Source: an uncultured Collinsella sp.
Lineage (GTDB): Bacteria; Actinomycetota; Coriobacteriia; Coriobacteriales; Coriobacteriaceae
Length of the DNA: 31,711 nt
NCBI GenBank assembly: GCA_900549345.1
Contig: UROC01000015.1
Coordinates: forward strand, 1-31,711
Reading direction: 5' to 3'
In this document: positions 26,301 to 31,711 of the stretch, one piece after another
How the letters are laid out: every line of letters begins with the position of its first letter
How positions within the stretch are numbered: position 1 is the first letter of the stretch
Position numbers and translations under genes: made by a program
Notes under the pieces: model-generated
Told to the model about the DNA's origin: nothing
What the model saw: only the letters and a program-made list of their open reading frames with translations
Databases searched by the model: none

Positions 26301-28070
26301 AAGAAGGTCTACCCCTGGATTGCCGAGGTCCGTCAGTCCACGCCCGGCATCGGCCTGATCTCGCCTCCGCCGCATCACGACATCTACTCCATCGAAGACC
26401 TGGCCGAGCTCATCTTTGACCTTAAGAACGCCAACCCCGGCGCACGCGTGTCGGTCAAGCTGGTCAGCGAGGCCGGCGTCGGCACCATCGCCACCGGTGT
26501 GGCCAAGGGCGCTGCCGACAAGATCTTGATCAGCGGCCACAATGGCGGCTCGGGTGCCGCTGCTCGCGATTCGATCTGGCACGCCGGTCTGCCGCTGGAG
26601 CTTGGCCTTGCCGAGGCCCAGCAGACGCTGCTGCAAAACGGCCTGCGCTCGCGCGTGGTGCTCGAGGCCGACGGCAAGCTCATGGACGGCACCGATGTTG
26701 CCGTCGCCTGCCTGCTGGGCGCCGAGGAGTTTGGCTTTGCGACCATGCCGCTCATCTCGATGGGCTGCCTCATGCAGCGCGACTGCCAGCAGGATACCTG
26801 CCCCGCCGGCATCGCCACGCAAAACTGCCGCTTGCGTCGCGGCTTCCGCGGCAAGCCCGAGCACGTCGAGCACTTTATGCTCTTTGTTGCCGAGCAACTG
26901 CGCGAGGTCATGGCGAGCCTGGGCTTCCGCACCGTCGACGAGATGGTCGGCCATCCCGAGTGCTTGCGCCAGATCGAGGTCCCGGGCAACCGCAAGGCTA
27001 ACCTGCTCGATCTGACGCCCGTGCTGGCAAGCGCGACCTGCGAGTTCGGTGCCCACATCCCGGGTGCCGACGGCCGTCACTTCCTGCCCCAGATGGCCGC
27101 GGACAGCGAGCTCGACAAGACGCTCGACTCCACGCTGTTTGTGCCCTACACGGCCGACGCCCGCGCACATCTGCGTCCGATTCGCTTCCGCGCCGATATC
27201 GCCAACGTCAACCGTTGCGTGGGCACCATCCTGGGCAACGCGGTGACCAAGGCGCATCCCGAGGGCTTGCCCGCCGGCTCCATCACCATCGATTGCGATG
27301 GTTCGGCCGGTCAGAGCTTTGGCGCCTTCCTGCCGCGCGGCATTACGCTCAACGTGTGCGGCGACGCCAACGATTACTTTGGCAAGGGCCTTTCGGGCGG
27401 CGAGGTGTCGGTGCGCCCCAACCCGCATGCGACCTACAAGTTCGACGAAAACATCATCGTGGGCAACGTTGCGTTCTTTGGCGCCACGAGCGGCCGTGGC
27501 TTCATCAACGGCCTGGCCGGCCAGCGCTTTGGCGTACGCAACTCCGGTGCCACCGTGGTGGTCGAGGGTTGCGGCAACCACGGTTGCGAGTACATGACGG
27601 GTGGCCTGGCGCTCATCCTGGGCGAGGTCGGGCAGAACTTCGCTGCCGGCATGACGGGTGGCGTGGCTTATGTCTTTGACCAGTACGGCACGCTCGATGC
27701 CCGCGTGAACCACGAGAGCGTTGAGCTCAAGGCCCCGACTGCCGGCGAGCTGGAGCAGGTCCGTGCGCTCATCCAGGAGCACGTGGACGCGACGCAGAGC
27801 CCGCGCGGCATCAAGCTGCTCTACAGCTTTGAGACGATGAGCAAGCACTTTGTGAAGGTCATTCCGACCGAGTACGAGCGTGTGCTGGCGATTGTCGCCG
27901 CCGCCGAGGCCGTCGGCAAGACGCATGCGCAGGCCGAGGAGCTGGCGTTTGACATCGTGACCGGTCGCGCGAGCGCCGCGGATGTCGCTCGCTTCGATAT
28001 TGCGGGCGGTGCTGCTGGCGCTGCGTCTGTGGCTGCCAGCTCTGTTGCTTCGACCAAGAAGGAGGCGTAA
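23373..28070 (+). CDS. gltB: Glutamate synthase, large subunit
   Basis: The large subunit of GOGAT, which makes two glutamates from glutamine and 2-oxoglutarate. The 1565-residue protein is full length. A 20-residue propeptide precedes the amidotransferase nucleophile Cys21 (HDACGIGAL). The glutaminase domain includes HSRYSTNTTPSWERAHPNR. The FMN/synthase domain includes GAMSYGSISKEAHE, GEGGEDPRR, GAKPGEGGHLPG and SGHNGGSGAAARDS. The 3Fe-4S cysteines are C1132, C1138 and C1143 (GCLMQRDCQQDTCPAG). The C-terminal beta-helix (GLSGGEVSVRPN, GRGFINGLAGQRFGVRNSG) is intact. The ATG has GGGGAGG 6 nt upstream. gltD follows after 5 nt. Confidence 0.98.
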   Translation: MQADSAQQQGLYRPEFDHDACGIGALADINGERHHQILDDALSILVNLEHRGGTGLEKNTGDGAGILFQVPHHFFRKEAQKCGQILPAEGDYGVAMLFFPQDDKGVEDARRVFEEGCAEAGVPLLFWREVPVDPHDLGETARACMPTILQAFLGRPDDTPAGDAFERRLYVCRRTIEKKADAEFALRDKIFYVCSMSSRTIVYKGMLVATQMRRFFIDLNDAAVKTAVALVHSRYSTNTTPSWERAHPNRFIIHNGEINTLKGNVNWIRAREPNLYSPVLQHDLERVMPIINREGSDSAILDNVLEFLVMNGRPLTRAASMLLPEPWDHNDSLSEERRAYDAYQSMLMEPWDGPAAIAFTDGRTLGAALDRNGLRPARYYVTRDGRFMLASEVGTIEVSPENILTSGCLGPGQMLEVDFARGRVIYNDELRARYAKEKPYRDWIAEETLTVDALDRPAAAAPAEDAEVPAAVRMAKLGYHWDDVDEVVRPMAQQGKAPLASMGIDAPLACLSKKTRSFFDYFYQLFAQVTNPPIDALREHMVTSTTLYLGNHGNLLEDSRTACQLVRLERPLLSEEEFGRICAIDRVGFKTCRFRAVYRRDAGEGALQDALKQLAEDVEAAVRDGVNIVVLSDRAGAGEVPVPSLLAVGCVHNHLIRAGVRTFADIVVECGDAVSPHDFAALVGYSTSGIYPYNAHACIRDLAARGDLDVTAEQGIANYNKAATAGIVSIMSKMGISTVQSYHSAQIFEAVGFTPEFIDAYFAGTVSRVGGMGVEDVEREQNERYDAALAILKSPAPDQLPTLGLTKWRPFGGEDHLIDPQTVYLLQTACREDSYDTFKEYSARLHRAGRAVRLRDLLDFDASGRTPVSLDEIEPALNIVRRFNTGAMSYGSISKEAHECMAIAMNRLHGRSNSGEGGEDPRRETPLANGDSKNSAIKQVASARFGVTSRYLCSAFEIQIKMAQGAKPGEGGHLPGKKVYPWIAEVRQSTPGIGLISPPPHHDIYSIEDLAELIFDLKNANPGARVSVKLVSEAGVGTIATGVAKGAADKILISGHNGGSGAAARDSIWHAGLPLELGLAEAQQTLLQNGLRSRVVLEADGKLMDGTDVAVACLLGAEEFGFATMPLISMGCLMQRDCQQDTCPAGIATQNCRLRRGFRGKPEHVEHFMLFVAEQLREVMASLGFRTVDEMVGHPECLRQIEVPGNRKANLLDLTPVLASATCEFGAHIPGADGRHFLPQMAADSELDKTLDSTLFVPYTADARAHLRPIRFRADIANVNRCVGTILGNAVTKAHPEGLPAGSITIDCDGSAGQSFGAFLPRGITLNVCGDANDYFGKGLSGGEVSVRPNPHATYKFDENIIVGNVAFFGATSGRGFINGLAGQRFGVRNSGATVVVEGCGNHGCEYMTGGLALILGEVGQNFAAGMTGGVAYVFDQYGTLDARVNHESVELKAPTAGELEQVRALIQEHVDATQSPRGIKLLYSFETMSKHFVKVIPTEYERVLAIVAAAEAVGKTHAQAEELAFDIVTGRASAADVARFDIAGGAAGAASVAASSVASTKKEA

Positions 28071-28075
28071 GTGCC

Positions 28076-29557
<1,482 letters not shown>

Positions 29558-29574
29558 AGTAGTCATTTAAGAAC

Positions 29575-29615
29575 GTCCCCAATGACTAGTCATTTTTTGT
29601 CTAGTCGTTGGGGAC
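29575..29615. repeat. Inverted repeat downstream of gltD, possible terminator
   Basis: GTCCCCAATGACTAG (29575-29589) and CTAGTCGTTGGGGAC (29601-29615) are 15-nt inverted copies that pair fully in RNA with one G-U. The 11-nt loop holds TTTTTT. An alternative small hairpin AATGA-CTAG-TCATT followed directly by the T run could terminate gltBD transcription. Confidence 0.65.
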
Positions 29616-29910
29616 ACTCTTTGCGAGCGATTTGCTCGTTTGTCGACGTACGGGTGTTCATTTGTCGACTTCTTGGGCTGTGGTCACCTGTTGTTTCTGT
29701 GGTGGCTGCGGGCATCTGGCTCAAAAGGGCGGGTTGGCTGTCTATGTCTACCTGCGGTTTTGTTGCGGTGGACTCATTCGGTCAAGTGTCCCGTCAAGTG
29801 TTTGGTTAGCATCTGGTTTGCAGTCGAAGGCCTATTTTGCCCGCGCTTGCCTCGGTTGCCCACCCTCCTCGTAAGCTCAAATTGAGGTCCATCAGTTTGA
29901 GGAGGATGCC
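29616..29910. other. Gene-free stretch after gltD
   Basis: No protein or RNA gene is recognised. Two direct repeats are seen: TTTGTCGAC at about 29639 and 29670, and GTCAAGTGT twice about 29790-29810. Reading frames here are T/G-rich and unlike neighbouring genes, so this may be decayed sequence. CCTCCTC (29864-29870) is complementary to the ribosome binding site GAGGAGG (29899-29905) of the next gene. Confidence 0.4.
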
Positions 29911-30618
29911 ATGACTGACCAAGTTTTTGATCGAGCGCAGCTGGCCGAGGCCGTCGGCAACGATATTGCCGACATGGCTCACTTTTGGATGCTGCGGAAG
30001 TTTCAATTCCTGGAGCCGGCGCGCGAGCAGTTCGAGATTATCGTCGATCCGTGGCTCAGCTATTGCGAGGAGCCTTCTCAAAACGAAATCATGGCCTACA
30101 ACATGGCGTTTACCGATTGGCTGCTGTTTGAGCGCCCCTATCATCATGGCGCGACGCTGCTTGAGCTGTATGTTGATGAGCCGCCGGCTTCGCTTTCGTC
30201 TGCGTCGCTCAAGCGGCTCGGGCAAGTGCGCGACACGCATTACTTTTCGCGCTTTGGCATTTTGGACAAGGATCCCGCGACTGGCATGGTCGTGCTGAAG
30301 GACACGCGCACCGACCGTCGCTTTGACGTCTACGACCCACATGTCGTGCAAAAGGAGCACTGGAACGATGGAGCGATTGCGGTGCGACTCGCGTGCGTCG
30401 ACGATGTCTGGCTGACGGCGGGGCAGCTCTACTTGTATGACATCGCGCGCCTGAGCGACACGGCGGTCGACGGGCCGGGTGCGGTGCATCCCGAGGACCT
30501 AGAGGACGGTTTCGACACCTCGTGTATCAGCTTCTTCTTACGGCTGGTCCGCGACATCATGGGCGCCCAGGGGCGGTACGTAAGGTCGCTCAACATCTAC
30601 GAGCAGGAGTGGAAGTAG
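29911..30618 (+). CDS. Conserved-looking hypothetical protein
   Basis: A 235-residue soluble protein that I cannot assign to a family. It starts MTDQVFDRAQLAEAVGNDIA and is rich in aromatic and acidic residues (FWMLRKFQFLEPAREQFE; MAYNMAFTDWLLFERPYHHGATLLELY), with a beta-rich centre (HYFSRFGILDKDPATGMVVLKD). No signal peptide, membrane segment or catalytic motif is visible. Codon use matches the flanking core genes. ATG 29911 has GAGGAGG 5 nt upstream. It is followed by palindrome array 3. Confidence 0.8.
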   Translation: MTDQVFDRAQLAEAVGNDIADMAHFWMLRKFQFLEPAREQFEIIVDPWLSYCEEPSQNEIMAYNMAFTDWLLFERPYHHGATLLELYVDEPPASLSSASLKRLGQVRDTHYFSRFGILDKDPATGMVVLKDTRTDRRFDVYDPHVVQKEHWNDGAIAVRLACVDDVWLTAGQLYLYDIARLSDTAVDGPGAVHPEDLEDGFDTSCISFFLRLVRDIMGAQGRYVRSLNIYEQEWK

Positions 30619-30658
30619 GGGATGGGCAGCTGTCGCCTGCCTTGCCCTCTGTCTTTAT

Positions 30659-30794
30659 GTCTCGATCTGTAACGTTTAGGGACAAAAACCGGTCTATCTG
30701 TTACAGATCGAGACGAATACCTGGGCGCCGCTGGTTTGTCTAAATCTGTAACGTTTAGGGGCCTGGAGAACGTCTAACTGTTACAGATCAAGAC
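30659..30794. repeat. Palindrome array 3 (two units) between two plus-strand genes
   Basis: Units at 30659-30714 (56 nt) and 30738-30794 (57 nt), again separated by 23 nt. Both begin GTCT and share ATCTGTAACGTTTA and CTGTTACAGATC. The linker differs from those of arrays 1 and 2, though its reverse complement also starts AAACCA. The last unit ends 9 nt before the ribosome binding site of the next gene, so it lies in that gene's leader or promoter. Confidence 0.9.
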
Positions 30795-30814
30795 GTTTAT
30801 CAGCGGAGGCAACG

Positions 30815-31594
30815 GTGACAATGGTCCATTTGTCCGATGTGGTGGTGATGGAAGTGTCTAATACCGTTCTCAAACACAAGCATACGGCTCGCAACACGTT
30901 GGCGCGGAATAGGATGCTTGCCAGGCTCACGGAGGCGGCTGAACTAGGCGTGCTGCTTGTGACGCACGACAATGCCGAGCTCATGTGGCTGCGGCGCCAT
31001 GTGGGAACCGACGATATCGCGGAGCCTGAGTCGCACCTGTTCTGTTTTCAGCATGATTGGGATGCGTTGACGCCGACGGAGCGAGCGCTGCGGACCATCA
31101 AAGGGCTTGCGGAGTTTCATCCCGATTGGGCGTTTTGGGGTTACGACGCGGCACTTTTGTGGGGTCTGGAGGTGCCAAATGATCTGCTTGGGCCGCGATT
31201 TCTTGTTAAGACAGGTTGCTCGGTGCCGCTGAGTGCAGGATGCCGGCTGTTGCGTCCGCAGGCGGCGGGTGCGCTTGAGCGCGTCGACGGCGTGCGAGTG
31301 ACGCCGTTTTGGCGCACGGTGAAGGATTGTCTGCTGCGTGCGCCGTTTTCGTATGGTCTGGCGATCGCCGATTCTGCGCTGCGGGCGAAGGGCATATCGC
31401 GCGACGACCTCTGCGAACGGCTCCAGGCCGATTGCGAGGGCAGACGCGGGTATCGCAGAGCTCAGGTGATTGCGTCGCATGCGGACGGGCTGTCCGAAAA
31501 CGGTGGCGAGTCTCGGTTCCGGGCGTTCTTTATTGCATACGGTTTTCCGGTGCCAGAGTTGCAGGTGGAGTTTCGGACGCATCTTCTTCAGTAG
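30815..31594 (+). CDS. AbiEi/DUF559-like protein lacking its C-terminal nuclease domain
   Basis: A 259-residue protein resembling actinobacterial proteins that join an AbiEi-type antitoxin-like region to a DUF559 (Vsr-like) endonuclease domain. Matching parts are WAFWGYDAALLWGLEVP, VRVTPFWRTVKDCLLRAP, LAIADSALRAKGIS and the block GLSENGGESRFRAFFIAYGFPVPELQVEF, which in full-length members leads straight into the nuclease fold. Here the frame stops 5 residues later, so the nuclease is missing and no other frame restores it. GTG 30815 has CGGAGG 5 nt upstream; ATG 30821 is an alternative. Its end overlaps the minus-strand frame 31530-31711. It is probably a truncated, possibly inactive gene. 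Confidence 0.75.
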   Translation: MTMVHLSDVVVMEVSNTVLKHKHTARNTLARNRMLARLTEAAELGVLLVTHDNAELMWLRRHVGTDDIAEPESHLFCFQHDWDALTPTERALRTIKGLAEFHPDWAFWGYDAALLWGLEVPNDLLGPRFLVKTGCSVPLSAGCRLLRPQAAGALERVDGVRVTPFWRTVKDCLLRAPFSYGLAIADSALRAKGISRDDLCERLQADCEGRRGYRRAQVIASHADGLSENGGESRFRAFFIAYGFPVPELQVEFRTHLLQ

Positions 31595-31711
31595 ACGGCA
31601 TATCCGTAGCCACAAGCACTTCCTCCTGACCGGTAGAAATATTGATATGCATCAGACTATCCCGGTAGAAACTTTGCAGTTTCTTACGCTGCATCAACAG
31701 ATTTTCCACAC
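31530..31711 (-). CDS. Possible C-terminal end of an unidentified minus-strand gene (runs off window)
   Basis: On the minus strand a frame is open from the right edge for 59 codons to TAA at 31530. It reads VENLLMQRKKLQSFYRDSLM near its start and ends PPATLAPENRMQ. Composition is more AT-rich than the rest of the window and the residue mix looks protein-like, but no family is recognised. It overlaps the 3' end of the truncated AbiEi/DUF559-like gene by 65 nt, which would fit an insertion that removed that gene's end. Confidence 0.35.
   Translation of the reverse strand, partial: VENLLMQRKKLQSFYRDSLMHINISTGQEEVLVATDMPSTEEDASETPPATLAPENRMQ

Noticed and set aside
29582..29885. Small plus-strand frames rich in Cys, Val and Leu after gltD
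   Set aside because: No ribosome binding site, overlapping frames in two phases, start inside the inverted repeat, and unusual codon use.

Overview
The window looks like a stretch of chromosome from a high-GC Gram-positive gut bacterium of the class Coriobacteriia, most likely Collinsella or a close relative. This is inferred from recognisable proteins, codon use and gene mix; no database search was possible. Almost all of it is core metabolism and housekeeping, with accessory traits in the intergenic DNA and at the right end.

Layout. 1-2629: end of secA, then prfB overlapping it by one base. 2795-5666: a YitT-type membrane protein and a transketolase split into two subunits. 5667-6116: gene-free, with a terminator and a 128-nt near-perfect palindrome. 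6117-8244: ftsE (with a long N-terminal extension) and ftsX. 8380-11984: RNase R, a solitary small serine recombinase and a VanZ-like membrane protein. 12189-16632: a cluster for N-acetylmuramic acid use (RpiR/MurR-type regulator, MurQ etherase, PTS EIIBC, MupG-like hydrolase). 16725-18000: a Spx/ArsC-like protein, a small minus-strand protein, tRNA-Gln(CUG) and tRNA-Glu(CUC). 18098-19475: a repeat-rich helical protein overlapping smpB. 19684-20420: flavin-reductase-like protein and a 47-residue rubredoxin. 20728-22833 (minus): mntH and gpmA. 23373-29557: gltB and gltD. 29911-31711: a hypothetical protein, a truncated AbiEi/DUF559-like protein and, at the edge, an AT-richer unidentified minus-strand reading frame.

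The most unusual feature is a family of seven palindromic units of 57 nt (one is 56). They sit in three separate intergenic arrays (20564-20700, 22972-23188, 30659-30794). Within every array, neighbouring units are separated by exactly 23 nt, giving an 80-nt period (79 in the last array). The arms are strongly conserved, the centre is less so, and the arrays occur in convergent, divergent and co-directional gaps. I cannot match them to a known element. A second cross-cutting observation is stop-codon use: 17 TAG, 8 TAA and only 2 TGA among 27 genes with a visible stop, in high-GC DNA. It is paired with a release factor 2 whose codon-recognition tripeptide reads SPT instead of SPF.

How the genes fit together: the mur cluster would import and phosphorylate MurNAc or a MurNAc disaccharide and convert it to GlcNAc-6-phosphate, controlled by its own regulator. 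gltBD supply glutamate and the transketolase pair serves the non-oxidative pentose phosphate pathway. The flavin reductase/rubredoxin pair suits electron transfer in an anaerobe. secA, prfB, ftsEX, rnr and smpB are protein export, translation termination, division, RNA turnover and ribosome rescue.
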